From positions 62,001 to 126,000 of the forward strand of contig CAVUAU010000002.1 in the NCBI GenBank assembly GCA_963739625.1: a DNA stretch of 64,000 nucleotides, in the 5' to 3' direction. Below the pieces are notes generated by a model that was not told the DNA's origin, made no database searches, and saw nothing but the letters and a program-made list of their open reading frames with translations. This stretch comes from Salinimicrobium sp963739625. GTDB lineage: Bacteria > Bacteroidota > Bacteroidia > Flavobacteriales > Flavobacteriaceae. This document shows, piece after piece, positions 41,849 through 51,791 of the stretch. The first letter of the stretch is position 1. Each line of letters begins with the position of its first letter. The position numbers and the translations under genes were made by a program.

Positions 41849-42883
41849 AATAAACCCATTCTTCCGCGCGTGTTCTTCAGCCTCTAAGGAGGTTTTCACC
41901 AGCAGCATGGGAACGGTCTTAAAATTGTCAACGATACTCTGCACCTGTTCCATTTTTTTGCGGTGCTTGACGCTTCGCAGGTAGATCGCTTTTATTCTGT
42001 CGGGAAACTGGGCGGCGATCTCGGTATAAATTCCGGGATCGTGTTCGCCGCTGTCACCTATCAGGATAAACTTGAGCCGCGGGTAGGTCTTCAGGAGGTT
42101 GATGATCTCCTTTTGTTTATGAGGTTTTTCGGGCTTTAAGGTCTTATCGAAAGGCGTCCTGAAATCCCGCAGCAGAATCGGCCCTTTCGGAAAATCGTTG
42201 ATCGCCAGGAACAGCTTGAGATACTGATAAAGATTCCAGGGACTGTTGCTCAAATAAAAAATAGGATTTTGCTCGCTGCCCTTTCTACCGTTGTGCAGAT
42301 CCTGATAAAGCTTTGGCGCTCCCTTCAAAACAAGCCGGTCGTGAGCTTTTCTAAAAAGCGAATTGCGCAGCACCCTCCATTTGAGAAAAGAGGTCACGCC
42401 GGTATGAAGAATGGTATCATCAATATCGCTGATCACTCCAAACCTTGCGGTAAGTGGCGGAATGAGCATTTCGGTTTGAAATTCATTGTCATGGGTGATC
42501 ACGCTGTGTGGCGGCTTTTCAACAAAAGCCAGTTTTAACGGCACCCAGCCTTCATCATCGGCATACTGCTTCAGGTTCATGGAAGTGGTCTTGTCAAAGA
42601 GGAAATAACCTTCGGCATTAGTTTTTGTACTCAGCACGGCGCCGTTGGGCAGCTGCAGGGCGATATCGACATCTGGCATTTCGAAACTGTCAAATTGCTT
42701 GAAGGTATTCTTCAGCGTTTGCAAGAAGGATTGGGTGGCAGTCATCTCCAGTTTATCATCATCAAGAGCTCGCCCTAAGAGATAAAGATGGGTGCGGGTG
42801 CCGTAGCTGCGGTAAGTAGCAAGTTTGACATCAGAGCTGCGCCTAAGGCTGCTCCTTAGCTTGTGAACAAGTTTATTCAACAT
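41843..42883 (-). CDS. App1-family phosphatidate phosphatase (DUF2183)
   Basis: A 346-residue HAD-like phosphatase. The catalytic motif is DIDDTILHTGVTSF (DxDxT, about residue 155), followed by FYLSNSPWNLY and the last motif FILIGDSGEHDPGIY. The N-terminal 140 residues form a beta domain typical of DUF2183 proteins. It may dephosphorylate phosphatidate, as in yeast App1 (family knowledge). Its end coincides with a heptamer array, and the hppA terminator lies upstream. Confidence 0.88.
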   Translation of the reverse strand: MLNKLVHKLRSSLRRSSDVKLATYRSYGTRTHLYLLGRALDDDKLEMTATQSFLQTLKNTFKQFDSFEMPDVDIALQLPNGAVLSTKTNAEGYFLFDKTTSMNLKQYADDEGWVPLKLAFVEKPPHSVITHDNEFQTEMLIPPLTARFGVISDIDDTILHTGVTSFLKWRVLRNSLFRKAHDRLVLKGAPKLYQDLHNGRKGSEQNPIFYLSNSPWNLYQYLKLFLAINDFPKGPILLRDFRTPFDKTLKPEKPHKQKEIINLLKTYPRLKFILIGDSGEHDPGIYTEIAAQFPDRIKAIYLRSVKHRKKMEQVQSIVDNFKTVPMLLVKTSLEAEEHARKNGFIQ

Positions 42884-42935
42884 GTCTCAAAAATGGCATT
42901 TTTGAAGGTTCTTTGCATTTAAGGTACATGCTTAA

Positions 42936-42966
42936 AAGAAAAATCCCGACTCGAGGCCGGGATTTT
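42936..42966 (-). terminator. Terminator of hppA
   Basis: AAATCCCG and CGGGATTT arms (42941-42948, 42958-42965) followed by T-rich sequence on the minus strand. Confidence 0.8.
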
Positions 42967-42994
42967 AATGGTATTTTAGGAAAAACAGTCTGTT

Positions 42995-45362
42995 TTACTG
43001 CTCTTCTGTGATTTCTTCGGAAGAAACTTCGGCTTTTGCCTCCACTTCGGAAGAATTTGCCGCCTCGGCAATCTTTCCGGCAGTTTCAAGAGCTACAGTT
43101 TCAGCTTCGGAAAGTTCAGCTCCTTCCGAAGTATTTTCCACCCGGATTTCGGTTACCTCGTCAACTTCGGGAGTGGTAGCCACTTCCATTTCGCTTCCGA
43201 GGATAGGAGCGATAACAAGGCCGATCAAACAGGTAAGCTTGATAAGGATGTTCATCGAAGGCCCAGAAGTATCCTTGAAAGGATCTCCCACGGTATCTCC
43301 CGTCACGGCAGCTTTATGAGCTTCAGAACCTTTGTAGGTCATCTCCCCGTTGATCATAACTCCGGCTTCAAAAGATTTTTTAGCATTGTCCCAGGCACCA
43401 CCGGCATTGTTCTGGAAGATTGCCCAAAGCACACCGCTAACGGTTACCCCGGCCATGTAGCCTCCAAGCATTTCGGCAATAAGCCTGTTCTCATATCCAA
43501 GAACCATTGGAACTAATACAATAAGAATTGGGAAGCCAATGGTAAGCAGTCCCGGCAAAAGCATTTCACGAAGGGCCGCTTTTGTAGAGATCTCCACACA
43601 TTTGTCATATTGCGGTTTTCCGGTTCCTTCCATAATGCCCGGAATTTCCTTGAATTGTCTTCTCACCTCATACACCATATCCATAGCGGCTTTACCAACA
43701 GAGTTCATGGCAAGGGCAGAGAAAACCACAGGGATCATACCTCCAACGAATAACATCGCTAAAACAGGAGCCTTAAAAATGTTGATCCCGTCGATGCCTG
43801 TAAAGGTTACGTAGGCTGCAAAAAGAGCAAGAGAAGTAAGTGCTGCGGAAGCGATCGCAAAACCTTTACCTGTTGCGGCAGTGGTATTTCCTACAGAATC
43901 CAGGATATCTGTTCTTTCCCTTACTTCTTTTGGAAGTTCACTCATTTCGGCGATTCCTCCCGCGTTATCGGCAATTGGCCCAAAGGCATCAATAGCTAAC
44001 TGCATTGCAGTGGTTGCCATCATAGCCGAAGCCGCAAGTGCAACCCCATAGAATCCTGCAAAAGCATAAGAAGCCCAAATGGCGACCGCGAAAAGCAATA
44101 CAGATCCAAAAGTTGAGATCATCCCGGTAGCAAGACCTGCAATAATGTTGGTTCCTGCTCCTGTACTGGATTTTTGCACGATAGCCAGCACAGGTTTTTT
44201 ACCAAGGCCGGTATAGTATTCGGTCACTGCAGAGATCGTACCTCCAACAACAAGCCCTACCAAAGTGGCAAAGAACACTCTTAGAGAAGAGATTTGCTGT
44301 ACGCCTTCTCCAAAGAACTCCATGCTCATGGTGTCCGGCAGCATATAGATCACAAGGAAATAACAAGAAATGGCCACAAGAATAATAGAAACCCAGTTCC
44401 CGCGGTTTAAAGCGCCCTGAACTTCGGCCTCTTTAGCCGTATTACTGGTGATCTTCACAAGGAAGGTTCCGATAATAGAGATAATAATTCCAACCCCCGC
44501 GATCACCATTGGCAAGAGCACCGGGCCAATTCCGCCGAAACCTTCACCGGTAATATCGCCGTTCATGTCTTTGATCACATAGTTACCAAGAACCATGGCG
44601 GCAAGAACAGTAGCTACATAACTTCCGAAGAGGTCGGCACCCATTCCCGCAACGTCCCCCACGTTGTCCCCAACGTTATCTGCAATGGTAGCAGGGTTTC
44701 GAGGATCATCCTCAGGAATTCCCGCTTCTACTTTACCAACAAGGTCGGCACCAACATCGGCAGCTTTTGTGTAGATCCCTCCGCCAACACGGGCGAAAAG
44801 GGCAATAGATTCAGCTCCCAAGGGAGAAACCTGCAAGGGTTTCAAGTACGATGGTCATTTGGTGAACATCTGTCCACTCACCTCCCATGAAGACATGGAA
44901 GAAGATGATAAAGAAAGAGGAAAGGCCAAGTACCGCAAGCCCGGCTACTCCAAGTCCCATCACGGTACCACCTCCAAATGACACTTTCAATGCCTGTGGA
45001 AGATTGGTACGGGCTGCCTGGGTGGTGCGCACGTTAGACTGGGTGGCGATCCTCATCCCCATGTTTCCGGCAAGGGCCGAAAAGAAGGCGCCAAAAATAA
45101 AGGCTACTACAATAAGAATGTGGGTGGTAGGAACAATTACAGAGATCCCGGCCAAAACCAAACTGGCAACGACAACAAAAATCGTTAACAGCTTGTACTC
45201 TGCGTTAAGAAAGGCCAGGGCTCCTTCATAGATATGCGAAGAAATTTCTTTCATCTTACCGTCCCCCGAATCCTGCTTTAATACCCAGGAACGTTTTGCC
45301 CACATGAAAATGAGCCCTATGATAGCCAGTACGCCCGGCAACCAAATCATCAATGAATCCAT
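42995..45362 (-). CDS. hppA: Membrane-bound ion-pumping pyrophosphatase, frame broken by one extra base
   Basis: A 788-residue membrane pyrophosphatase (16-17 helices) that couples PPi hydrolysis to H+ or Na+ pumping. The N-terminal piece ends at LAGFSLG and the rest continues GAESIALFARVGGGIYTKAADVGADLVGK in the next frame; one extra G at 44817-44819 (plus strand CCC) explains it and the span is 3n+1. The GNTTAATGKG motif has Ala and Gly at the two positions that mark K+-dependent enzymes. The last 65 residues are a Glu/Ala-rich tail not usual for the family. Followed by a terminator; ppa lies upstream. Confidence 0.92.
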
Positions 45363-45414
45363 AATTTTTTGTTAAAATTTTATTAGCGGCTAAAGTTACA
45401 GAAACAGGAGAAAA

Positions 45415-45447
45415 GAAAAAAGCAATAACTTTTGGGTTATTGCTTTT
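45415..45447 (-). terminator. Terminator of ppa
   Basis: AGCAATAAC and GTTATTGCT arms (45421-45429, 45436-45444) with A and T tracts on both sides. Confidence 0.85.
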
Positions 45448-45478
45448 ATGATAAGGATCAGAAAAAGGATTTTTCGGC

Positions 45479-45988
45479 TTACTTAATATCGAAAGATTTT
45501 TCCGGATTGTTCTTGTAACGCTTGATACATTCGTCAATGATCGTAGTTGCCTCTTCAAGATCTCCCCACCCTTCAACGTCGACTTTCTTTTGCTCAAGAT
45601 CTTTATAAACCTGGAAGAAATGCTCAATCTCCTTAATAAGGTGCCCGTTGATGTCTTTAAGGTCGTTGTGTTTGTTCCAGATAGGATCTGAAACCGGCAC
45701 ACAAATGACTTTTTCATCGGGTCCTTTTTCATCGGCCATATGGAACACGCCCACCGGCTTTACCTCCATCACACATCCGGGGAAAGTAGGTTCGGTTACC
45801 AGCACAAGCACATCAAGAGGGTCGCCGTCAAGGGCAAGCGTTTCCGGAATAAACCCGTAGTCTGCAGGATACATCATGGAAGAAAAGATCATGCGGTCGT
45901 ATCGCACCTTCTTCAGCTTAAAATCATATTCGTATTTATTTCTGCTTCCTTTTGGAATTTCAATAAGAACGTCAAAAGTCTTCGTCAT
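45479..45988 (-). CDS. ppa: Inorganic pyrophosphatase, soluble family I
   Basis: A 169-residue soluble pyrophosphatase. The signature is DGDPLDVLVL, with PKGSRNKYEYD near the N-terminus and MADEKGPDEKVICVPVSDP in the middle. It cleaves PPi in the cytoplasm, while hppA downstream uses the same substrate to pump ions. The two genes are separated by a terminator, so they can be controlled separately. Confidence 0.95.
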   Translation of the reverse strand: MTKTFDVLIEIPKGSRNKYEYDFKLKKVRYDRMIFSSMMYPADYGFIPETLALDGDPLDVLVLVTEPTFPGCVMEVKPVGVFHMADEKGPDEKVICVPVSDPIWNKHNDLKDINGHLIKEIEHFFQVYKDLEQKKVDVEGWGDLEEATTIIDECIKRYKNNPEKSFDIK

Positions 45989-46132
45989 TGTAATTTATTT
46001 ATAGTTCTATTTTTTCATAGTGGGCGGCAAATATACTCATTCTGAACATTTAAAAAGCCTGTTTCCCTTCCGAAGCCACAACAGGAAGTACGGCTTTCTA
46101 AAAATTTAGCTTTTCCTTTACATTTCCCAAAT

Positions 46133-46157
46133 AAAAAGCCTCCCGTTAAGGAGGCTC
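46133..46157 (-). terminator. Terminator of pdhB
   Basis: AGCCTCC and GGAGGCT arms (46137-46143, 46150-46156) with T-rich sequence on the minus strand. Confidence 0.8.
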
Positions 46158-46184
46158 AAAAATGCTCTTTTTGAAAGGAATTTA

Positions 46185-47166
46185 TTATTCCTTATACATT
46201 ACTTTCTTCACCGCCTTGATCACATCATTATGATTTGGCAACCACTCCTCGAGTAAAACCGGAGAATACGGCGCAGGTGTATCGGCAGTGTTGATCTTTT
46301 CAATTGGCGCGTCAAGGAAATCAAAGGCTTTAGACTGCACCTGGTAAGTGATCTCTGTAGCGACGTTTCCAAATGGCCATGCCTCTTCGAGGATCACCAG
46401 CCTGTTAGTCTTTTTAACCGACTTAAGAATGGTTTCATGATCCATTGGACGAATGGTTCTCAAGTCAATGATCTCACATGAGATCCCTTCTTTTTCGAGT
46501 TCTTCGGCGGCCTGGTAGGCTTGCTTAATGATCTTTCCAAAAGAAACGATGGTAACATCTGTACCTTCACGCTTCACATCGGCAACACCAATAGGAAGTA
46601 CATATTCTTCTTCGGGCACTTCCCCTTTATCACCATACATTTGTTCGCTTTCCATGAAGATCACAGGATCGTCATCGCGAATCGCGGCTTTTAAAAGACC
46701 TTTTGCATCGTAAGGATTTGAAGGCACGATCACCTTTAAGCCCGGGAGTGTTGGCATACCAGCTCTCAAACGCCTGGGAGTGAGTAGCACCCAATTGCCC
46801 GGCAGAAGCTGTTGGCCCGCGAAATACTATAGGAATATTAAACTGCCCGCCACTCATTTGGCGCATTTTGGCAGCATTGTTTATGATCTGGTCAATACCT
46901 ACCAAAGAAAAGTTGAAGGTCATGAACTCCACGATGGGACGGTTACCGTTCATCGCACTTCCAATACCTATTCCTGAAAAGCCCAGTTCTGAAATTGGCG
47001 TATCGATCACCCTCTCTGGTCCAAACTCGTCCAGCATTCCTTTTGACGCCTTGTAGGCTCCATTATATTCGGCAACTTCCTCGCCCATCAAGTAGATAGA
47101 TTCGTCTCTGCGCATCTCCTCACTCATGGCTTCGGCAATTGCTTCCCTGAATTGGATAGTCTTCAT
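46185..47166 (-). CDS. pdhB: Pyruvate dehydrogenase E1 component beta subunit, frame broken by one extra base
   Basis: The beta subunit of the E1 part of the pyruvate dehydrogenase complex, which forms acetyl-CoA. The start is KTIQFREAIAEAMSEEMRRDE; further blocks are GVSITPI-like ERVIDTPISELGFSG, AFESWYANTPGLK, and after the frame shift VIVPSNPYDAKGLLKAAIRDDDPVIFMES. One extra base in the TTT at 46735-46737 accounts for the break; the span is 3n+1 and gives 326 residues. The alpha subunit gene is not adjacent. Monocistronic here. Confidence 0.93.
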
Positions 47167-47329
47167 TATGCGTTAATGTTTAAATTTTTTGAGGGAACAA
47201 AAATAGTAATTCAAAAAGGGATAAACGACTTCTGAAGAACAAAAATTTCTTATGCATGCACAGTAAATTTCCTTCCAAATTGTGTATCTTCGTAAACCAT
47301 ATAAAGTTTTATCTAAAATATTGAGATAT

Positions 47330-48076
47330 ATGAAAATATTAGTGTGTATTAGTCATGTTCCTGACACTACTTCTAAAATTAACTTTTCGGAAGGTGATAC
47401 AAAATTTGACACCAATGGGGTGCAGTTTGTCATCAATCCAAACGATGAATTTGGCCTTACCCGTGCAATGTGGTTCAAAGAAAAACAGGGAGCTACAGTA
47501 GATGTGGTCAATGTTGGCGGTCCCGAAACCGAACCTACCCTTAGAAAGGCCCTTGCTATTGGAGCAGATTCTGCCATTCGCGTCAACACTCCGGCGACAG
47601 ACGGGGTTTATGTTGCCAAACAACTGGCAAAGGTGGTAAAAGATGGAAATTATGACCTTATTATAGCAGGCCGTGAATCAATTGACTACAACGGCGGAAT
47701 GGTTCCCGGAATGCTCGCCGGGCTTATTGGTGCAAATTTCGTGAACACCTGTATAGGGCTTGAAGTTGAAGGAGATGAAGCCACTGTTATTCGCGAAATA
47801 GACGGAGGTAAAGAAACCCTGAAAGCAAAACTTCCTCTGGTGATTGGCGGCCAAAAAGGAATTGTTGAGGAAAGTGACCTCCGCATCCCGAATATGAGAG
47901 GGATCATGCAGGCGCGTAAAAAACCTTTGAACGTAGTGGAGCCAGTTGAAACCAACACCAGTACTGAAGCCGTTAAGTTTGAAAAACCTGAACCAAAAGG
48001 CCAGATCAAAATGATCGATCCTGAAAATCTTGATGAATTGATCGACCTGCTTCACAACGAAGCCAAGGTGATCTAA
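47330..48076 (+). CDS. etfB: Electron transfer flavoprotein beta subunit
   Basis: A 248-residue ETF beta subunit that passes electrons from acyl-CoA dehydrogenases. Typical blocks are KILVCISHVPDTTSKI at the start, FGLTRAMWFKE, LAIGADSAIRV, LIIAGRESIDYNGGMVPGML and LPLVIGGQKGI. The ATG at 47330 is chosen; a GTG 48 bp upstream is in frame but lies next to a TATCTTCG promoter-like box. etfA follows after 93 bp. Confidence 0.94.
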   Translation: MKILVCISHVPDTTSKINFSEGDTKFDTNGVQFVINPNDEFGLTRAMWFKEKQGATVDVVNVGGPETEPTLRKALAIGADSAIRVNTPATDGVYVAKQLAKVVKDGNYDLIIAGRESIDYNGGMVPGMLAGLIGANFVNTCIGLEVEGDEATVIREIDGGKETLKAKLPLVIGGQKGIVEESDLRIPNMRGIMQARKKPLNVVEPVETNTSTEAVKFEKPEPKGQIKMIDPENLDELIDLLHNEAKVI

Positions 48077-48169
48077 GGTTTAAAGTTCAAGGTTCGAGGT
48101 TTTGAAAATTGGAATTTCGAGCCTGGAATTAATATTCAATATTCATTATAAAATATTCAATAAGAAGAT

Positions 48170-49139
48170 ATGTCAGTTTTAGTATATACAGAATCAGAAG
48201 AAGGAAAGTTTAAGAAGACGGCTTTCGAAGTCGCTTCTTATGCCAAAGGAGTGGCCGATATGATGGGCACTCAGGTAACTGCTGTGGCCTTTAACGCAGG
48301 TGATACTTCAGAACTTGGAAACTACGGGGTGAGCAAAGTGCTTAAGGTGAACAGCGACAAACTTGAAAAGTTTAACGCAGAAGCCTACGCCGATGCCATT
48401 AAGCAGGCTGCCGAAAAAGAAGGAGCCAAAGTTGTGATAGTTAGTCAAAGCGCGAATGCCAAATACCTGGCGCCACTTTTGGCCGTGCAGCTCGAAGCGG
48501 GTTATGCCTCTAACGTGGTTGCCCTGCCCGAAAGCACAGAACCTCTTGAGGTCAAAAGAACAGCTTTTACCAACAAAGCATTTAACTTCACCAGGATCTC
48601 TACAGATGTAAAGATTATTGGAGTTTCCAAAAATGCCTTTGGACTTAAGGAAAGCCAGACAGAAGTAAGCGATGAGGAATTCTCCCCGTCTCTTTCTGAA
48701 GAAGATTTCTCTGTAAATGTCGTTTCTGTCGATAAAGCAGCTAATAAAGTAACAATAGCCGATGCAGAGATCGTTGTTTCCGGTGGACGCGGACTTAAAG
48801 GTCCGGAGAACTGGGGCATGATAGAAGAACTTGCCAGATACACTTAATGCCGCTACTGCCTGCTCCAAACCTGTTAGTGATATGGGATGGAGACCGCACA
48901 GTGAACACGTGGGACAAACAGGGAAGCCTGTAGCAGCCAATCTCTACATTGCAGTAGGGATTTCGGGAGCCATACAGCACCTTGCGGGAGTTAGTGCCTC
49001 GAAGACTAAAGTAGTGATCAACAATGATCCCGAAGCTCCGTTTTTCAAGGCTGCCGACTACGGAATCGTGGGAGACGCTTTTGAGATCGTGCCCCGACTT
49101 ACCGAAAAATTAAAGGAATTTAAAGCGAATAACGCATAA
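48170..49139 (+). CDS. etfA: Electron transfer flavoprotein alpha subunit, frame broken by one extra base
   Basis: ETF alpha binds FAD and forms the heterodimer with EtfB. The N-terminal domain is intact. The FAD domain starts VVSGGRGLKGPENWGMIEELA and continues in the next frame with DTLNAATACSKPVSDMGW, then HVGQTGKPVAANLYIAVGISG and INNDPEAPFFKAADYGIVGD. One extra base at 48834-48836 explains the break; the span is 3n+1 and gives 322 residues. Followed by a terminator. Confidence 0.93.
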
Positions 49140-49166
49140 TTTTTTTAAATTGCGAGCCGTAAAATG

Positions 49167-49212
49167 GGCTGTCTAAGTTAGGTTTATTGCCCTACTGGAC
49201 AGCCTTTTTTTT
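49167..49212 (+). terminator. Terminator of etfA
   Basis: GGCTGTC and GACAGCC arms (49167-49173, 49198-49204) with an inner TAGG/CCTA pair, then eight T. Confidence 0.85.
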
Positions 49213-49213
49213 G

Positions 49214-49221
49214 TATTTTTG
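49214..49221 (+). promoter_or_regulatory. Putative -7 box for the DUF151 gene, possibly leaderless
   Basis: TATTTTTG (exact TAnnTTTG) ends 4 bp before the start codon at 49226, so transcription would begin at or next to the ATG. Confidence 0.5.
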
Positions 49222-49225
49222 AAGT

Positions 49226-49846
49226 ATGAGTTTAGTGCGCCTTAACATTAAAGGAATTTCTTACAGCCAAACACAAAATGGGGCATATGCCTTAATTTTG
49301 AGCGAAGTTGACGGAGAACGCAAACTCCCTATTGTTATTGGGGCCTTTGAAGCGCAGTCTATAGCAATAGCTCTCGAAAAGGAGATCAAACCTCCCCGCC
49401 CACTCACCCACGACCTTTTTAAGAATTTTGCCGACAGGTTTGAGATCGTCGTGAAACAGGTGATCATTCATAAGCTGGTAGATGGGGTATTTTACTCCAG
49501 CCTAATTTGTGAACGGGACAAGATCGAGGAGATCATTGATGCGAGAACCAGTGACGCTATTGCGCTGGCATTGAGATTCCAGGCACCTATTTTCACCTAT
49601 AAGAATATCCTGGACAAAGCCGGGATCTATCTCAAGGGTGATGCTAAAAAAGAAGAAAAAGAAAAGCAAAAAGAGGATATTATTGTTGATGAGCTCTTCT
49701 CCAGCGAAGTTGAAGTAAAATCCAACGAACCCGAGTATAAGAAACTTTCCCTTAACGAACTTAATAATATGTTGGACCAGGCCGTGAAAAACGAGGACTA
49801 CGAAAAAGCGGCCCGTATAAGAGATGAGATCTCCAAACGAAAATAA
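49226..49846 (+). CDS. Bifunctional nuclease family protein (DUF151) with UVR-like C-terminus
   Basis: A 206-residue protein. DUF151 covers about 5-135 (LPIVIGAFEAQSIAIALE, RTSDAIALALRFQAPIF) and is related to plant bifunctional nucleases that cleave DNA and RNA. A charged linker (KKEEKEKQKED) leads to a UVR-like motif at the C-terminus (LNNMLDQAVKNEDYEKAARIRDEI), which mediates protein contacts in UvrB/UvrC. The exact role is unknown. nupC starts 12 bp after the stop. Confidence 0.88.
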   Translation: MSLVRLNIKGISYSQTQNGAYALILSEVDGERKLPIVIGAFEAQSIAIALEKEIKPPRPLTHDLFKNFADRFEIVVKQVIIHKLVDGVFYSSLICERDKIEEIIDARTSDAIALALRFQAPIFTYKNILDKAGIYLKGDAKKEEKEKQKEDIIVDELFSSEVEVKSNEPEYKKLSLNELNNMLDQAVKNEDYEKAARIRDEISKRK

Positions 49847-49857
49847 CCCCCCGCTTT

Positions 49858-51570
49858 ATGACTAAATTTTGGTGTGGCCTATTCCTGGTTTTCTTCGGAA
49901 TAAGCACTTCTTTTGCCCAAAACATTTCCAAAACCTGGAATGTAGAGGCAGCTAAGGACAGCCTTGACAACGACCTTTTTCAACTTGATCCGGCTACAGA
50001 CTATCTCAAATTTGAAGACAGCTCTTTCGAATTTAACCTGAAAGGTGGAAACATCAGTGAAGCCTCGGGAACTTACAGGCTTGAAAATGACAAATTACTC
50101 CTCGATTTTGACGATCGCACAGACAGCATCAGGGAGTTCCAGGTCAGTAATTTCACAGATTCTACCCTTGTCCTCTCCGGCAATAATGTCGTTTACAGCT
50201 TAAAAGAGGCACCACAATCTGCTGCTGCTGTTTTACCGGTAGCGACTAAGAAAAATATGATCCCCAGTGCAGGTATATCTTTTAAGAGTATCTGGCGTGG
50301 GGTGTTAGGAATGATCTCGCTAATCGTGATCGCCTTTTTGTTCAGCAGCAACCGCAAAGGAATCAACTGGAAAACTGTTGGCCTTGGGCTGGCAGGGCAG
50401 CTGTTATTGGCTATAGGCGTGCTTAAGATCGAGATCGTCCAGGATGTCTTTGAATTTGTAGGCGGCATCTTTGTTCTTATCCTTGATTTTACCGCGGCAG
50501 GAAGTGAATTCCTGTTGGGAGGCCTAATGAACGCCGACAGTTACGGGTTTATCTTCCTGTTCCAGGTACTGCCCACCATCATTTTCTTTTCGGCCCTTAC
50601 CTCGGTACTTTTCTATCTTGGGGTTATCCAGATAGTGGTAAAAGGAATGGCCTGGGTTTTAACCAAGGTGCTTGGTATCTCGGGCCCTGAAAGTTTAAGT
50701 GTTGCCGGTAATATCTTTTTGGGGCAGACAGAAGCGCCTTTGATGATCAAGGCCTATCTCGAAAGAATGACTAGATCTGAAATTCTCCTGGTCATGGTTG
50801 GTGGGATGGCCACCGTAGCAGGAGGTGTACTGGCCGCTTATATTGGCTTTTTGGGAGGTGACGATCCTGCGCTTAGGCTGGAATTTGCAAAACACCTTTT
50901 GGCCGCCTCGGTAATGGCAGCACCCGGTGCTATTGTAGTTTCCAAGATCCTTTACCCGCAAACGGAAGCCATTGACACCAATGTAGAAGTCTCTTCAGAA
51001 AAAATAGGTTCAAACATTCTTGACGCCATTGCCAACGGTACTACCGAAGGTCTTAAACTTGCAGCTAACGTGGCGGCAATGCTGCTGGTATTCATCGCTT
51101 TTATTGCCATGATCAACTACATTCTCGGCTGGATTGGTGGGTTCACCACGCTTAACTCCTTACTTGCCGAAAATACACCTTACGCCAAACTCTCACTTGA
51201 ATCTATTTTGGGGACCATTTTCGCGCCTTTGATGTGGCTTATTGGTGTCGCCAGGGAAGATATGATGCTCATGGGACAACTGCTGGGTATCAAGCTCGCG
51301 GCAAGTGAGTTTGTAGGTTACATCCAGCTGGCAGAGCTTAAAAATCCTGTGAATGCATTGAGCCTCACTTACGAAAAATCGGTTATTATGGCCACTTATA
51401 TGCTCTGCGGATTTGCCAACTTTGCTTCTATCGGGATCCAGATAGGAGGAATTGGTTCTCTGGCACCGGGCCAACGCAGAACCTTATCAGAATTTGGGAT
51501 GAGAGCGCTTATAGGCGGTACTATTGCCTCTTTGCTTTCGGCTACAATCGCGGGAATGATCATCGGGTAA
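49858..51570 (+). CDS. NupC-type nucleoside transporter with an N-terminal secreted domain
   Basis: A 570-residue concentrative nucleoside transporter. The transporter part starts near residue 140 and shows GNIFLGQTEAPLMIKAYLERMTRSE, ASVMAAPGAIV and LCGFANFASIGIQIGGIG, the CNT signatures. It is preceded by a signal peptide (WCGLFLVFFGISTSFAQ) and about 110 residues that look lipocalin-like (FEDSSFEFNLKGG, GTYRLENDKLLLDFDDRTD, STLVLSGNNVVYSL). This fusion would put a small beta domain in the periplasm next to the pore. Standard NupC is about 400 residues. Confidence 0.9.
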   Translation: MTKFWCGLFLVFFGISTSFAQNISKTWNVEAAKDSLDNDLFQLDPATDYLKFEDSSFEFNLKGGNISEASGTYRLENDKLLLDFDDRTDSIREFQVSNFTDSTLVLSGNNVVYSLKEAPQSAAAVLPVATKKNMIPSAGISFKSIWRGVLGMISLIVIAFLFSSNRKGINWKTVGLGLAGQLLLAIGVLKIEIVQDVFEFVGGIFVLILDFTAAGSEFLLGGLMNADSYGFIFLFQVLPTIIFFSALTSVLFYLGVIQIVVKGMAWVLTKVLGISGPESLSVAGNIFLGQTEAPLMIKAYLERMTRSEILLVMVGGMATVAGGVLAAYIGFLGGDDPALRLEFAKHLLAASVMAAPGAIVVSKILYPQTEAIDTNVEVSSEKIGSNILDAIANGTTEGLKLAANVAAMLLVFIAFIAMINYILGWIGGFTTLNSLLAENTPYAKLSLESILGTIFAPLMWLIGVAREDMMLMGQLLGIKLAASEFVGYIQLAELKNPVNALSLTYEKSVIMATYMLCGFANFASIGIQIGGIGSLAPGQRRTLSEFGMRALIGGTIASLLSATIAGMIIG

Positions 51571-51596
51571 TTTCCGAAGCAATTTAACACATACAC

Positions 51597-51643
51597 TTCC
51601 GGGTGATTTTTCTATTTTAGCGAAGAATCACCCGGAATTTTTT
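51597..51643 (+). terminator. Terminator of nupC
   Basis: Perfect 12-bp arms TTCCGGGTGATT and AATCACCCGGAA (51597-51608, 51626-51637) and a T6 tract. Confidence 0.88.
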
Positions 51644-51652
51644 GTTCCGAGG

Positions 51653-51739
51653 GTCCTGCAAGTTTTCAAAACCTTGTAGGACTTCAAACAATAATACCCT
51701 CAATACCAGACCCACAAGGTCCTTAAGACCTTGCAGGTC
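51653..51739. repeat. Two palindromic repeats, GCAAGGT family, copies 4 and 5
   Basis: Copy 4 (51653-51682) pairs GTCCTGCAAGTTTT with AAAACCTTGTAGGAC. Copy 5 (51709-51739) pairs GACCCACAAGGTC with GACCTTGCAGGTC. Both lie between nupC and thyA and resemble those near 12411 and 25197. Confidence 0.75.
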
Positions 51740-51791
51740 TGCAATAATTCTGAAGCTCAAGCTAAAATCACATTTTTGGAACCTTAGGAAT

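Noticed and set aside
48308..48940. Open frame of 210 codons opposite etfA.
   Set aside because: Antisense shadow of a conserved gene; no domain or ribosome site seen.
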